Assembly (NCBI RefSeq): GCF_000753715.1
Contig: NZ_JPER01000003.1
Location: 62,001 to 126,000 of the forward strand
Source: Pseudidiomarina salinarum
GTDB taxonomy: Bacteria > Pseudomonadota > Gammaproteobacteria > Enterobacterales > Alteromonadaceae
DNA length: 64,000 bases
Reading direction: 5' to 3'
Shown piece after piece: positions 1 to 9,146 of this stretch. Numbering within the stretch: the stretch's first letter is position 1; each line of letters begins with the position of its first letter. The translations under genes and the position numbers were made by a program. The notes below the pieces were generated by a model that had not been told where the DNA came from, ran no database searches, and saw only the letters and a list, made by a program, of their open reading frames with translations.

Positions 1-612
1 CTGGGTTTAGGCAGTGAGGGTAGCTTTGGTGGTGGGCCGATGCCGGGATTGATGAACTGGGATCAGGAAATTTTAGTCCTTTACGATGCTTCTCAAGACT
101 TTTACGTAACCGCCGTTGCGTCCGCCGCGATCAGCTTGCGGGACTTTAGTGATAACGACTTGCCGGAATTAACGAGTAAATTAGCGCAGTTCGCGTCAGG
201 TCAGGCCTGGATGGTACATACCGACAAAGGCATCTTTAAGGATATGTACTCCGCATCCGCAATTTACGCGCTACTGCGAGAGCATAACCTATGGGATGGT
301 GAGAAGTTTTATGGTGAATACCTACGAATTCAACCGGACTATCGCGCGATGAACTGCCCTGAGCGCCAGCGCTTCATAGCGTCTGCCGCGGCACAGTTAC
401 GTGAGCGCTTACTATCGCTATGCCCGGAGTGTGGCGAGGTCAACTTCTGGCTGACGGATGTGCGCCGCGGCTTGCCTTGTCAGCAGTGTGGGCTGCCCAC
501 CGAGCTGACCAACAAAACAATTAAATCCTGTTCCGCTTGTGACTTCACTGTAGAACAACCCGTCGCGGAAAAATACGCTGACCCCATGCATTGCCAGGTA
601 TGTAATCCATGA
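1..612 (+). CDS. DUF6671-like zinc-knuckle protein, 5' end outside window
   Basis: The frame is open from base 1 (reading LGLGSEGSFGGGP) into the ATG at 40, so the true start almost certainly lies upstream and the N-terminus is missing. The beginning resembles the SEGSFG stretch that I associate with DUF6671. The C-terminal third holds four Cys-x-x-Cys pairs (CPEC, CQQC, CSAC, CQVC), which suggests one or two zinc ribbons. No enzymatic function is known to me. Its stop codon overlaps the start of the next gene (ATGA), so it is probably cotranscribed with the threonylcarbamoyl-AMP synthase gene. Confidence 0.75.
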   Translation: MGLGSEGSFGGGPMPGLMNWDQEILVLYDASQDFYVTAVASAAISLRDFSDNDLPELTSKLAQFASGQAWMVHTDKGIFKDMYSASAIYALLREHNLWDGEKFYGEYLRIQPDYRAMNCPERQRFIASAAAQLRERLLSLCPECGEVNFWLTDVRRGLPCQQCGLPTELTNKTIKSCSACDFTVEQPVAEKYADPMHCQVCNP

Positions 613-1586
613 AAACCGAATACTTAAAGGCTGACAGCCCTGCTGACTTATCCCGAGCCGCTGACTGGTTAAAACAAGGTGAGCTGGTCGCGGTACCAAC
701 TGAGACCGTATATGGCCTTGCGGCCGATGCGACCAACCCGGCTGCGGTCGAAAAGATCTTCGAAGCCAAAGGCCGCCCGAAAAACCACCCGCTGATCACG
801 CATATCCGCGATTTGGGCCAACTTGATTTCTGGGCCCAACGCCCGCCCGCATGGCTCTATTCTGCGCTTGAAACCGCCTGGCCCGGCCCGTTGACCGTGG
901 TGCTGCGCAAACAGCCATGGATTAACAACACAGTGACCGGCGGTTTAGATACTATCGGCCTGCGGGTGCCATCGCATCCGGCCCTTCTCGAGCTGATGAA
1001 AACCGGCGAACTGGCGCTGGCCGCTCCCTCGGCAAATTTATATCAGCAACTCACCCCGACTACCCCGGAGCAGGTGCGCGCCGCACTGGATGGCCGGATT
1101 GCGGCGATTCTGGATGGTGGGCGGTGCCAGTTAGGTACCGAATCAACCATCGTCGGCATAAGTGAAAATCAGGTAACGGTTCTACGCGCCGGCCCGCTGC
1201 AGCGACGCGAGTTTGAAGCCCTGTTCCCGGTTCCCGTGGTCGCCCCTGCATACCATCAGGAGCAAGTGCCGGGTAACAAGCGTGTGCATTACCGCCCCAC
1301 GACACCGGTCTACCTTAAATCCTGCGAAGAAATCATGAATGCGGGGGCACGAAGCGATTTAGTCTGCCTCTACTTTTCTGACGAACTCAGCCAATGGCAC
1401 TCAGAACAAAGCGATCTCAAAGGCATTGCCATGCCTGCTGACGCCGTGGGTTATCGCCATGCGCTCTATGCTTCTCTTTACCTGGCCGATCAACGCAACG
1501 CCGGCGCGATCTGGATCGAGATGCCGCCGAAAGCTGAAGGCTGGGACGATATCTGGGACAGGCTACACCGGGCCACGCTCAGTTGA
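609..1586 (+). CDS. L-threonylcarbamoyladenylate synthase (Sua5/YciO/YrdC family)
   Basis: Sua5/TsaC proteins make threonylcarbamoyl-AMP from threonine, bicarbonate and ATP, the first step of t6A tRNA modification in the cytoplasm. The N-terminal YrdC domain is plain: PTETVYGLAADA near residue 31, a KGRPKNHPL substrate motif near 55, and STIVGI near 178. At 325 residues this is the long Sua5 form with the extra C-terminal domain, not the short TsaC form. The start ATG overlaps the preceding stop. A promoter-like sequence for dps lies across its 3' end. Confidence 0.93.
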   Translation: MKTEYLKADSPADLSRAADWLKQGELVAVPTETVYGLAADATNPAAVEKIFEAKGRPKNHPLITHIRDLGQLDFWAQRPPAWLYSALETAWPGPLTVVLRKQPWINNTVTGGLDTIGLRVPSHPALLELMKTGELALAAPSANLYQQLTPTTPEQVRAALDGRIAAILDGGRCQLGTESTIVGISENQVTVLRAGPLQRREFEALFPVPVVAPAYHQEQVPGNKRVHYRPTTPVYLKSCEEIMNAGARSDLVCLYFSDELSQWHSEQSDLKGIAMPADAVGYRHALYASLYLADQRNAGAIWIEMPPKAEGWDDIWDRLHRATLS

Positions 1587-1609
1587 CACCAGCCTGAGTG
1601 ATCTATACT
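1583..1609 (+). promoter_or_regulatory. Possible dps promoter and 5' hairpin
   Basis: TTGACA (1583-1588) is followed 15 bp later by TATACT (1604-1609). The spacing is shorter than the sigma-70 optimum, so the call is tentative. Immediately downstream, CTAACGA (1612-1618) and TCGTTAG (1641-1647) form a perfect 7-bp inverted repeat whose right arm touches the dps Shine-Dalgarno sequence AGGGAGG (1646-1652). It could act as an operator or as a translation-modulating hairpin. Confidence 0.4.
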
Positions 1610-1658
1610 TGCTAACGAAGCGTATTTATATATGACTAAATCGTTAGGGAGGTTATTG

Positions 1659-2183
1659 ATGTCGAATGCAAACCAAACTAAGAAAACTGCAAAATTTACC
1701 GCGCCTGGCCTGAAAGACAAGGCCGCCGACGAAACCATTAAGTTGCTTGACGACAGATTGGTGGCGCTGATTGATTTACAACTGACACTGAAGCACATTC
1801 ACTGGAATGTGGTCGGCCCCAACTTTATCGGCGTACATGAAATGCTCGATCCTCAGGTCGATTCAGTGCGCGAAATGACCGATACCATCGCGGAGCGCAT
1901 CGCGACCCTTGGCGGCGTTCCGAACGGAACGCCAAAATATTTGGTCGACCGCCGTCGCTGGGACGATTACTCCCTTGGCCGGGCCCTGGTCAAAGACCAT
2001 CTGGTCGCGCTTGATAAAGTGTACGATGGCGTGAACTCCGATCACCGCGCAGCGCTGGAAAAGCTTGCCGATTTGGATCCGGTTTCAGAAGATATGCTGA
2101 CCGGGCAACTGGCTGAGCTTGAGCAATACCAGTGGTTCGTCCGCGCTCATCTTGAATCCGCATCAGGTGAACTGAAGCGTTAA
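1659..2183 (+). CDS. dps: Dps family ferritin-like DNA-protecting protein
   Basis: Dps dodecamers oxidise and store iron using peroxide and shield DNA during stress. The intersubunit ferroxidase ligands are visible: HWN and HEMLD in one helix stretch, then DTIAER, matching the family His/His/Asp and Asp/Glu set. The start at 1659 is chosen over the upstream ATG at 1632 because AGGGAGG sits 6-7 bp before it; this gives a 174-residue protein with a Lys-rich N-terminal tail of the kind that binds DNA in E. coli Dps. It lies two genes from katG, in a peroxide-defence neighbourhood, and is followed by an intrinsic terminator. Confidence 0.93.
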   Translation: MSNANQTKKTAKFTAPGLKDKAADETIKLLDDRLVALIDLQLTLKHIHWNVVGPNFIGVHEMLDPQVDSVREMTDTIAERIATLGGVPNGTPKYLVDRRRWDDYSLGRALVKDHLVALDKVYDGVNSDHRAALEKLADLDPVSEDMLTGQLAELEQYQWFVRAHLESASGELKR

Positions 2184-2202
2184 GCAACAACCTGCTTTCC
2201 CC

Positions 2203-2236
2203 AAGGGTTATCGGTAAAAGCGATAGCCCTTTTTAA
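2203..2236 (+). terminator. Intrinsic terminator after dps
   Basis: AAGGGTTATCG (2203-2213) pairs with CGATAGCCCTT (2221-2231) with one G-T wobble, a 7-nt loop and a following T-run. Confidence 0.8.
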
Positions 2237-2312
2237 TACCTGGCATGCGATACGCTAACCTCAATTTAGACTACACTTACCCATTGTTTATTAATCAAAG
2301 GGAGACTGGCTT

Positions 2313-4637
2313 ATGGATAGCGGTTCAACGCCCCGGTTCGGTAGTTATCTGCAAACAAAATGGGCCTCGCCACGACGGATTCGCTTCTGGCTTCTGGTGC
2401 TGGTGGTTGTATACAGCTTGCTGGGCTTTTTCGCCCTGCCGTGGATTATTCAGTCCGTTGCCGAAAGTACTGCCAAAGAGGATTTTGGCCGCGAGCTTCG
2501 CATTGAGTCAGTGCAAACCAATCCCTTTACTCTGAACCTGCGCATTAATGGCCTTGAGCTTGATGATGTCGACAACAAAAAATTGCTTGGCTGGGAGCAG
2601 CTATTCGCTGACCTTACCTGGTCGAGCATCACCAACACGGCCTGGACCTTTGAGACAATCCGGCTAACCAGGCCTGTGGTTCAGGAAGAGCGCTTTGCCT
2701 CAGGCGGAACCCGTTTTTCCCGATTAGCGGCGGAGTTCGGCACTGATGCGGAGCCAACCCCAAAAGAACCTCTGCCGGACTTACGGATTAATGAACTGCA
2801 GGTAGAAAACGGCATTCTGGGCTTCGCTGACAACCTGCAAACCCCGGGCGGGGATAAAGCAACGCAGGTTTCGCTGGCACTGCAAGATCTTGCGCTGTCC
2901 GTGAAAGATTTTACCTTGCAGAAAGACCAGCGCTTTCCGGTTCAGGCCCAGGGGCAACTTGCCGGCGGCGGTAAGCTGAGCCTCGACGGTGAACTGCAAC
3001 TGCTGCCCACTTTCGTGCTGGACACCAGTGCCAGCATCAGTGAACTGGCGCTGAAGCAGGCTGACCCGTACCTGAGGCTGTTCGCGAACGCACAGCTCAA
3101 TAGCGGAACCCTGACCCTGAACGGTCAAATCCATACCGATGCGCAGCAACCTTTTGCCTTTCAGGGCTCTGGCGGTATTCATTCGCTAAATATTACCGAA
3201 GGCACTAATGATGAATCTCTCATCGGCTGGCAAAGTCTTGAGACGACACAACTCGAGCTGAGTCTCAAAGACAAGCAAATAGAGACCGACCCCATAATAG
3301 TCAAAGGCCTGTCCGGGCGCGTCGTTATCCATGAGAACCGGACCACCAACTTCGGGCAGGTGGTGATTAACCGCCCTGCCAACGAGGAAGACAAAAGCGA
3401 AGCCACCCCGTTCACCATTAGGATTGAGCGTATTGAGCTGAGCGATAGCGGCCTTCAGTTTACCGATAACTCGTTGCCGCTGCCGTTTTCGACCCGTATC
3501 CATTCGCTTGGCGGGGAGATCTCAACGTTAAGTTCGATCTCGGCTGAGCCTGCAGAGGTGAAGCTGGAAGGCGAAGTTGCAGAGTACGGTTTGTTGCAGG
3601 TGGATGGGGCAATCCATGCCTGGGATCCGCTGCGTGAGACCAATGTGCATCTGCGCTTCCGTAACCTGAAAGTGCCCGAATACTCACCTTATACCGTGAA
3701 TTTTGCCGGTCGTAAGATCGCGGGCGGAACCATGGATCTGGACCTTGACTACAGCATCGACGAGAACCAGCTCGACGGCAAAAACCAGCTATTACTTCAT
3801 GATCTGAAACTGGGCGAAAAGGTGGCATCCACCGGCGCCATGGACCTGCCGCTGGAGCTTGCCATCGGACTGCTTCAGGACAGCAATGGCGTCATCGATC
3901 TCACGGTGCCGATAAGCGGAAATGTGGGCAACCCGCAATTCGACTTCAGCAAGATCATTAAACAGGCCGTCGGCAACGCCATTACCTCGGTGGTTACCGC
4001 GCCGTTCAGTTTTCTGGCCAACCTGCTTGGGGTCGACTCGGAAGAGCTCAGCCAGATTGAATTCGGGGCCGGACGTACCGACTTGCTGCCGCCTCAGCAG
4101 CAGCGCATTGCTAACCTGCGCGAAGCGCTCAATCAGCGCCCGCAGTTGGTGCTTGAATTTGCCGGTCCGTTCAGTCGAAGTTTCGACGGGCCAGTGCTGC
4201 AAGAAGAAAAAGCCGTTCAAGCCCTGCAACAGCGTCTTGAAGAGGCAGGCCGTGAGGCTTCCGAGCCCAGCCTGACCGCCGAGGCCAACCAGGATATGGT
4301 CGAGACCATGTTCCGCAGCCATTACCCGGAATCAGGGCTGGAGGTATTAAGGGATTATTTCACTGAGCTACCCGACGAGGCCGGTGAGGAAGCTCAGTTC
4401 GACGCCCTGGCTTATCGCAACTACCTGGCCAAAGAGATTATTGCCGCGCAATCGGTTTCCGAGGCTGAACTCAAGGCCATCGGCAACGCCCGCGCAGAAG
4501 CCGCACGGGAAGCGCTGTTCAAGCCTGATGATGAAACCGGTATCGCGGCGGAGCGGGTGCGTATTCTCCCGCCGCAGCAAGTGGATTCGGTAGAGGGCAA
4601 GCGCATTGTGATGGAAGCTGAAGTCAGCGCGGATTAA
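2313..4637 (+). CDS. DUF748 domain protein (AsmA-like, envelope)
   Basis: This 774-residue protein has one N-terminal membrane segment (about residues 24-46, starting after a basic stretch) and a long beta-rich region with repeated short hydrophobic/polar alternation. DUF748 proteins belong to the AsmA-like group, thought to bridge the envelope or act in outer-membrane lipid homeostasis, but no activity is established. The C-terminal 200 residues are charged and helical, with an OmpA-like VLEFAGPFSR stretch. The start at 2313 has AGGGAGA 7 bp upstream. It precedes katG by 50 bp on the same strand. Confidence 0.85.
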   Translation: MDSGSTPRFGSYLQTKWASPRRIRFWLLVLVVVYSLLGFFALPWIIQSVAESTAKEDFGRELRIESVQTNPFTLNLRINGLELDDVDNKKLLGWEQLFADLTWSSITNTAWTFETIRLTRPVVQEERFASGGTRFSRLAAEFGTDAEPTPKEPLPDLRINELQVENGILGFADNLQTPGGDKATQVSLALQDLALSVKDFTLQKDQRFPVQAQGQLAGGGKLSLDGELQLLPTFVLDTSASISELALKQADPYLRLFANAQLNSGTLTLNGQIHTDAQQPFAFQGSGGIHSLNITEGTNDESLIGWQSLETTQLELSLKDKQIETDPIIVKGLSGRVVIHENRTTNFGQVVINRPANEEDKSEATPFTIRIERIELSDSGLQFTDNSLPLPFSTRIHSLGGEISTLSSISAEPAEVKLEGEVAEYGLLQVDGAIHAWDPLRETNVHLRFRNLKVPEYSPYTVNFAGRKIAGGTMDLDLDYSIDENQLDGKNQLLLHDLKLGEKVASTGAMDLPLELAIGLLQDSNGVIDLTVPISGNVGNPQFDFSKIIKQAVGNAITSVVTAPFSFLANLLGVDSEELSQIEFGAGRTDLLPPQQQRIANLREALNQRPQLVLEFAGPFSRSFDGPVLQEEKAVQALQQRLEEAGREASEPSLTAEANQDMVETMFRSHYPESGLEVLRDYFTELPDEAGEEAQFDALAYRNYLAKEIIAAQSVSEAELKAIGNARAEAAREALFKPDDETGIAAERVRILPPQQVDSVEGKRIVMEAEVSAD

Positions 4638-4687
4638 GGTGCGCTGTTGAAAAAAATACCGATAAACGAAAAGTATAGGAGATTAAC

Positions 4688-6886
4688 GTGTCTGAGATAA
4701 AACCGAAACGCCCTGAGTGGGGCGCACGTACGACCCCTCGTCTGCAGGGCAACGAGCATTGGTGGCCCGATCAACTTACGCTCAATATCCTGCACCAGAA
4801 ACATCCCGACTCGAACCCGTTTGGTTCTGACTTCAGCTACGCCGATGCCTTCGCAGAGATTGATGTCGATGAACTGAGCGCCGACGTTGATGCGCTGATG
4901 ACCGATTCGCAGGAGTGGTGGCCAGCCGACTGGGGCCATTATGGTCCGTTCTTTATTCGTATGTCATGGCATGCTGCCGGCACCTACCGCGCATTGGATG
5001 GCCGGGGCGGCGGTGGTACCGGTGCCCAGCGCTTCGCGCCGCTGAACAGCTGGCCCGACAATGGCAACCTCGACAAAGCCCGCCGCTTGCTATGGCCGAT
5101 CAAACAAAAATATGGCGAGAAGATCTCCTGGGCTGACCTGATGGTGTTCGCGGGCAATCGCGCGCTTGAGACCATGGGCTTTCGTACCTTTGGCTTCGGC
5201 TTTGGCCGCTCTGATATCTGGGCGCCTGAGGACGACATCTACTGGGGCCCCGAAACCGAGTGGCTGTCCACTGAAGACGAGCGCTACACCGGTAGCTTCG
5301 AAGATGGCAACCGGGTTCTGGATAACCCGCTCGCTGCGGTGCAAATGGGCTTGATTTACGTTAATCCGGAAGGCCCCAACGGCGTTCCGGACGCGATGAA
5401 ATCCGCTCAGGATGTCCGCGAGACCTTCGCCCGCATGGGCATGAACGACCGGGAAACTGTCGCTCTGACCGTCGGCGGGCATACCTTCGGTAAGATGCAC
5501 GGCAGAGGCAAGGCAGAAGCCGTTGGCGAGCCTCCGGAGGCCGCTAAGATCCACCAGCAGGGTTTTGGCTGGGCGAACAAGAACGAGACCGGACTCGGCG
5601 AGTATACCGTGACCTCGGGCCTTGAAGGCGCGTGGACACCGACACCCACCAAGTGGGACAATTCCTACCTGGAGACCATCTTCGCCCACGAATGGGAAGT
5701 GAAAAAGTCACCCGCCGGAGCGAATCAGTGGGAGCCTGTCGAGGTTAAAGAAGGCTACTGGGTTCCTGACGCGCATGTTGAAGGGAAAAAGAATCCACCA
5801 GTAATGACCGCGGCCGATATGGCCATGATCACCGACCCGGATTACCTGAAAATCTCCAAAGAGTTCCATGAAAATCCGGATGTGCTCGCCGATGAGTTCG
5901 CCCGTGCCTGGTACAAGTTACTGCACCGTGACATGGGACCCCGCGATCGTTATCTGGGCCCGCAGGTGCCAGACGAGATTTTAATCTGGCAGGATCCGGT
6001 ACCCGAACATGAAGGCCCGCTGGTAAACGACGACCAGATCGCCAAACTCAAGAAACAGATCGCTGACTCAGACCTCACCGCTAAACAGCTGGTGGGAACC
6101 GCCTGGGCTTCGGCCTGCACCTACCGGCAGACCGACCATCGTGGCGGCGCGAACGGCGCCCGTATTCGTCTTAAGCCGCAGGCCAGTTGGGATGTGAACA
6201 AAAAAGCTGGCGTGGCTGAGGTCATTGACCGTCTGGAGCGGATCAAAAATGATTCGGACGCGAATATCTCTCTGGCCGATATGATCGTGCTCGGTGGTAG
6301 CGTTGGCGTCGAAATGGCAGCGAAAGCCGCCGGCCATGACATCAAAGTGCCATTCACACCCGGTCGCACGGACGCCAGTCAGGATATGACCGAGGTCGAC
6401 ACCCACGCCTACCTCGAGCCGAAGCATGATGCGTTTCGCAACTACCTGCAGCAGCAGACGACTTCGATTCCTTCCGAGCACCTTATGGTCGACCGCGCGT
6501 TTCTGCTTAATCTGAGCGTACCGCAGATGACCGCCCTGCTCGGCGGAATGCGTGCCATTGGCGCCAATGCCGGCGATAACAAGGACGGCATCCTCACGGA
6601 TCGACCGGGCCAGCTGACCAACGACTTCTTCGTTAATCTGGTCGACATGGGCACGGTCTGGGAGCCGACCGACGAGAACGAAGATCGCTTTGAAGGCCGC
6701 AAGCGTGCGAGCGGCGAGAAAAAGTGGACGGCGACACGCGTCGATCTGATCTACGGTTCGAACTCGCAGTTACGCGCCATCGCGGAGGAATTCGCCGCGG
6801 CCGGTGGCGAGGAGAACATGCTTGGCCACTTCGTCAAAGGATGGGTCAAGGTCATGGAAAACGACCGCTTCGACTTACATCGCTAA
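4688..6886 (+). CDS. katG: Catalase-peroxidase KatG
   Basis: Bifunctional haem catalase-peroxidase that disposes of hydrogen peroxide. The distal pocket motif [11 protein letters not shown] gives Arg91, Trp94 and His95; the proximal His lies in VGGHTFGK near residue 262; and the [10 protein letters not shown] stretch supplies the Tyr of the Met-Tyr-Trp adduct. At 732 residues it has both the active N-terminal and the degenerate C-terminal haem-peroxidase domains. There is no secretion signal. Start is GTG with AGGAG 6 bp upstream. No OxyR site was recognised in the 50-bp gap from the preceding gene. Confidence 0.97.
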   Translation: MSEIKPKRPEWGARTTPRLQGNEHWWPDQLTLNILHQKHPDSNPFGSDFSYADAFAEIDVDELSADVDALMTDSQEWWPADWGHYGPFFIRMSWHAAGTYRALDGRGGGGTGAQRFAPLNSWPDNGNLDKARRLLWPIKQKYGEKISWADLMVFAGNRALETMGFRTFGFGFGRSDIWAPEDDIYWGPETEWLSTEDERYTGSFEDGNRVLDNPLAAVQMGLIYVNPEGPNGVPDAMKSAQDVRETFARMGMNDRETVALTVGGHTFGKMHGRGKAEAVGEPPEAAKIHQQGFGWANKNETGLGEYTVTSGLEGAWTPTPTKWDNSYLETIFAHEWEVKKSPAGANQWEPVEVKEGYWVPDAHVEGKKNPPVMTAADMAMITDPDYLKISKEFHENPDVLADEFARAWYKLLHRDMGPRDRYLGPQVPDEILIWQDPVPEHEGPLVNDDQIAKLKKQIADSDLTAKQLVGTAWASACTYRQTDHRGGANGARIRLKPQASWDVNKKAGVAEVIDRLERIKNDSDANISLADMIVLGGSVGVEMAAKAAGHDIKVPFTPGRTDASQDMTEVDTHAYLEPKHDAFRNYLQQQTTSIPSEHLMVDRAFLLNLSVPQMTALLGGMRAIGANAGDNKDGILTDRPGQLTNDFFVNLVDMGTVWEPTDENEDRFEGRKRASGEKKWTATRVDLIYGSNSQLRAIAEEFAAAGGEENMLGHFVKGWVKVMENDRFDLHR

Positions 6887-6893
6887 CGATAAG

Positions 6894-6932
6894 GCCCGCT
6901 GGCTGAAGTACCCGCCAGCGGGCTTTCATTTT
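6894..6932 (+). terminator. Intrinsic terminator after katG
   Basis: GCCCGCTGGC (6894-6903) pairs perfectly with GCCAGCGGGC (6914-6923), followed by TTTCATTTT. It overlaps the 3' end of the convergent MerR-family gene. Confidence 0.88.
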
Positions 6933-7342
6933 ACAGTTGTGCTGCGGCCCGACAATGACTCAATGATGCGGCATTCTTCAATCACTCCACCGTTGCAGCA
7001 TGCACTTAGTCGCTTTAGCTCATTTTCCATAGCGCGTAAATCTTCTATTCGCCGCCTTATCTCACTGAGTTGCACCTGTACTTTTGCGTCCACAGCCGCA
7101 CAAGAATCTTCCGTCTGATCGGCAAGTTCCAGCAACTCACGGATATCATCAAGGCTGAAGCCCAGGGCGCGACTGCGCCGGATAAATAATAAGCGATCGC
7201 GTTCGGCGACCGAATAGCGCCGGTAGCCTGACTCATCCCGGGATGCCGAAGGCAACACGCCGACCTTTTCATAATACCGGATCGTTACTGGTTTGGTGCC
7301 GGTGGCGGTGGCCAACTGGCCCACGGTGAATTTTTTATTCAT
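6926..7342 (-). CDS. MerR family heavy-metal regulator (ZntR/CadR/PbrR type)
   Basis: 138-residue regulator starting MNKKFTVGQL; an upstream in-frame start at 7378 would run through the operator and is rejected. The N-terminal winged helix (TVGQLATATG, TIRYYE, GYRRY) is typical of MerR. Metal-binding cysteines are Cys81 at the start of the dimerisation helix, Cys115-Cys116 and Cys124 in the C-terminal loop, matching the ZntR arrangement (79, 114/115, 124), so Zn, Cd, Pb or Hg sensing is likely. It is divergent from a CDF transporter with a canonical MerR promoter between them. Confidence 0.92.
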   Translation of the reverse strand: MNKKFTVGQLATATGTKPVTIRYYEKVGVLPSASRDESGYRRYSVAERDRLLFIRRSRALGFSLDDIRELLELADQTEDSCAAVDAKVQVQLSEIRRRIEDLRAMENELKRLSACCNGGVIEECRIIESLSGRSTTVK

Positions 7343-7347
7343 AGCCT

Positions 7348-7378
7348 TTGACCTTATAGTTACTATAAGCTTTATCAT
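7348..7378 (+). promoter_or_regulatory. MerR-type promoter/operator with 19-bp spacer
   Basis: TTGACC (7348-7353) and TATCAT (7373-7378) are separated by exactly 19 bp, the overlong spacer that MerR activators untwist. The spacer carries a perfect inverted repeat, CTTATAG (7353-7359), TTA, CTATAAG (7363-7369), close to CadR/PbrR-type sites. It drives the CDF-dsbB-dsbA-like genes and probably also autoregulates the divergent regulator. Confidence 0.88.
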
Positions 7379-7412
7379 TGGTGAAATTTCAAGCTAAGTA
7401 AAGAGCCACTGA

Positions 7413-8054
7413 ATGAAAAGTTGCTGCGAAAACAAGACTGACGAACTGGCACAACTCCGCGTCAGGCAGAGCCGGGTGCTGTATATTGTGCTTATCGTCA
7501 ATGCCCTGATGTTTATTACTGAATTTACCGCCGGGTGGATTGCGAACTCGACGGCGTTGCTTGCTGACTCACTGGATATGTTTGGCGATGCCTCGGTATA
7601 CGCACTCACGCTGTTTGTACTCTATCGGGGCGCCCGGGCGCGCGCCGGTGCGGCTATGGTCAAAGGCGGCTTCATGCTGCTGTTTGCCGTGCTGGTGATT
7701 GCCGATGCCATTCGCAAAATGATCGTACCGGAAGTCCCGGACGCCGACTGGATGGGTATGGTCGCCACGTTGGCGCTGATTGCTAACGGTTACTGTTTCG
7801 CGTTACTTTATCGGCATCGTAGCGATGACATAAACATGCGCTCGACCTGGCTTTGCTCCCGCAACGACTTATTGGCTAATAGCAGCGTCATTGTCGCGGC
7901 GCTAGTGGTCGCCTATACGAACAGCCTCTGGCCTGACATTCTGGTCGGTTTAGCTATCGCCTTATTATTTTTACACTCAGCCCGGGATGTTATCCGGGAT
8001 GCCCTAAAGGAATGGACCGCCAGCGCGCCTGTCACCGGAGACAAATGCTCATGA
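7413..8054 (+). CDS. Cation diffusion facilitator-like metal transporter, short form
   Basis: 213-residue inner-membrane protein with about six hydrophobic segments and the CDF signature DSLDMFGDA after the second one. The usual second metal motif is present only in altered form (SRNDLLANSS). It ends soon after the sixth membrane segment, so it lacks the cytoplasmic dimerisation domain of ZitB/FieF. A Cys-Cys pair sits at residues 4-5. As first gene behind the MerR promoter it is inferred to export a soft divalent metal. Its stop overlaps the dsbB start. Confidence 0.85.
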   Translation: MKSCCENKTDELAQLRVRQSRVLYIVLIVNALMFITEFTAGWIANSTALLADSLDMFGDASVYALTLFVLYRGARARAGAAMVKGGFMLLFAVLVIADAIRKMIVPEVPDADWMGMVATLALIANGYCFALLYRHRSDDINMRSTWLCSRNDLLANSSVIVAALVVAYTNSLWPDILVGLAIALLFLHSARDVIRDALKEWTASAPVTGDKCS

Positions 8055-8491
8055 TCGCACGACAAACTTCTACTGCCTGGTGGCTGCTACTGGCCGCCTG
8101 GTTGATTGCATTCCTCTCTAGTCTGGCCGTGCTTTTTGTCGGCGAGGTGATGGGGCAGACGCCCTGTGTGCTGTGCTGGTTTCAGCGCGCCTTTATGTTC
8201 CCCTTAGCGGTAATCCTGGCTATTGCCTGCTACCGTTCGGATTTTGCGGTCTGGCATTATGCGGTGCCGCTGGCGGGAATCGGCGCCCTCATAGCGCTGT
8301 GGCATACCCTGCTCTATGTCGGCGTGATTCCAGAGCGTATCCAGCCCTGCAGCGCAACCGGCCCGTCCTGCGCAGGGGCTGATATGACCATCCTGGGTGG
8401 TCTGCCATTACCGCTGCTGGCTTTGATCGCATTTAGCACTATTATTGTCCTCCTTCTTATCGTTCGTCAGAATCAAAGGTTGCCCTCATGA
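8051..8491 (+). CDS. DsbB family disulfide bond formation protein
   Basis: DsbB-like membrane oxidoreductase that reoxidises a DsbA-type partner using quinones. About four membrane segments are visible; the first periplasmic pair is Cys39-Val-Leu-Cys42 and the second is the CSATGPSC pair after the third segment. Start chosen at 8051 because its ATGA overlaps the CDF stop; an ATG at 8045 is also possible. It belongs with the following DsbA-like gene, which overlaps it, as a dedicated redox pair inside a metal-regulated operon. Confidence 0.9.
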   Translation: MIARQTSTAWWLLLAAWLIAFLSSLAVLFVGEVMGQTPCVLCWFQRAFMFPLAVILAIACYRSDFAVWHYAVPLAGIGALIALWHTLLYVGVIPERIQPCSATGPSCAGADMTILGGLPLPLLALIAFSTIIVLLLIVRQNQRLPS

Positions 8492-9138
8492 ACAAACGTA
8501 TTTTAGTACTGAGTATCAGCGTGCTGCTGGTCGCGGCATTTGCCGTAGCTGCATTCTTCCAGTTCAATTCGACTTCACCGGAGCCGCAGGCAACCGCAGA
8601 GAAACCCGAGCAAAACCTGCTGGTAAGGGAGCATTCACCGACCTTTGGCCCAGACGATGCGCCGGTCACTATTATGGAGTTCTTCGATCCTTCCTGTGAG
8701 GCGTGCCGGGCTTTCTATCCCTTTGTTAAGCAAATACTTGGGGAGCATCAAAACGATGTGCGCCTGGTCATACGCTACGCACTGTTTCATCGTGGCTCAG
8801 AAGAAGTAGCACGCATGCTGGAAGCGGCGCGTGAGCAGGATCTTTACCAGCCAGTGCTGGAAGCCGTTCTTATGACCCAGCCTGACTGGCATGATGATCC
8901 TGCCGTGCTTGCAGCCTGGGAAGCAGCTGCCACTGCGGGCCTGGATATTGAGCAAGCCCGCAAGGATATGCATTCGCCTGAGCTTGATACAGTACTGCAA
9001 ACCGACATGGCAGATATAAAAGCCCTGGGTGTACGCGGTACGCCAACGTTTTTTGTCAACGGCAAACCACTGCCTAGCTTTGGCTCGGACCAACTCCTGC
9101 AACTGGTGCGAAGCGAGCTGGCCCAGGCCAAAGAGTAA
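8488..9138 (+). CDS. DsbA/BdbD-like thioredoxin-fold protein, membrane-anchored
   Basis: 216 residues with an N-terminal signal-anchor (residues 5-26), a thioredoxin fold, the redox motif Cys70-Glu-Ala-Cys73 and a cis-Pro loop GTPTFF near residue 186. This is the DsbA_4/BdbD-type domain. It overlaps the dsbB stop, so the two form a matched oxidase pair. Why a metal-responsive operon carries its own disulfide machinery is not known; repair or protection of periplasmic thiols against thiophilic metals is an inference. Confidence 0.9.
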   Translation: MNKRILVLSISVLLVAAFAVAAFFQFNSTSPEPQATAEKPEQNLLVREHSPTFGPDDAPVTIMEFFDPSCEACRAFYPFVKQILGEHQNDVRLVIRYALFHRGSEEVARMLEAAREQDLYQPVLEAVLMTQPDWHDDPAVLAAWEAAATAGLDIEQARKDMHSPELDTVLQTDMADIKALGVRGTPTFFVNGKPLPSFGSDQLLQLVRSELAQAKE

Positions 9139-9146
9139 ACCGGAAG

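Noticed and set aside
1060-1305. Antisense frame within the Sua5-type gene
   Set aside because: Arg/Pro-rich composition typical of a shadow frame in GC-rich coding DNA.
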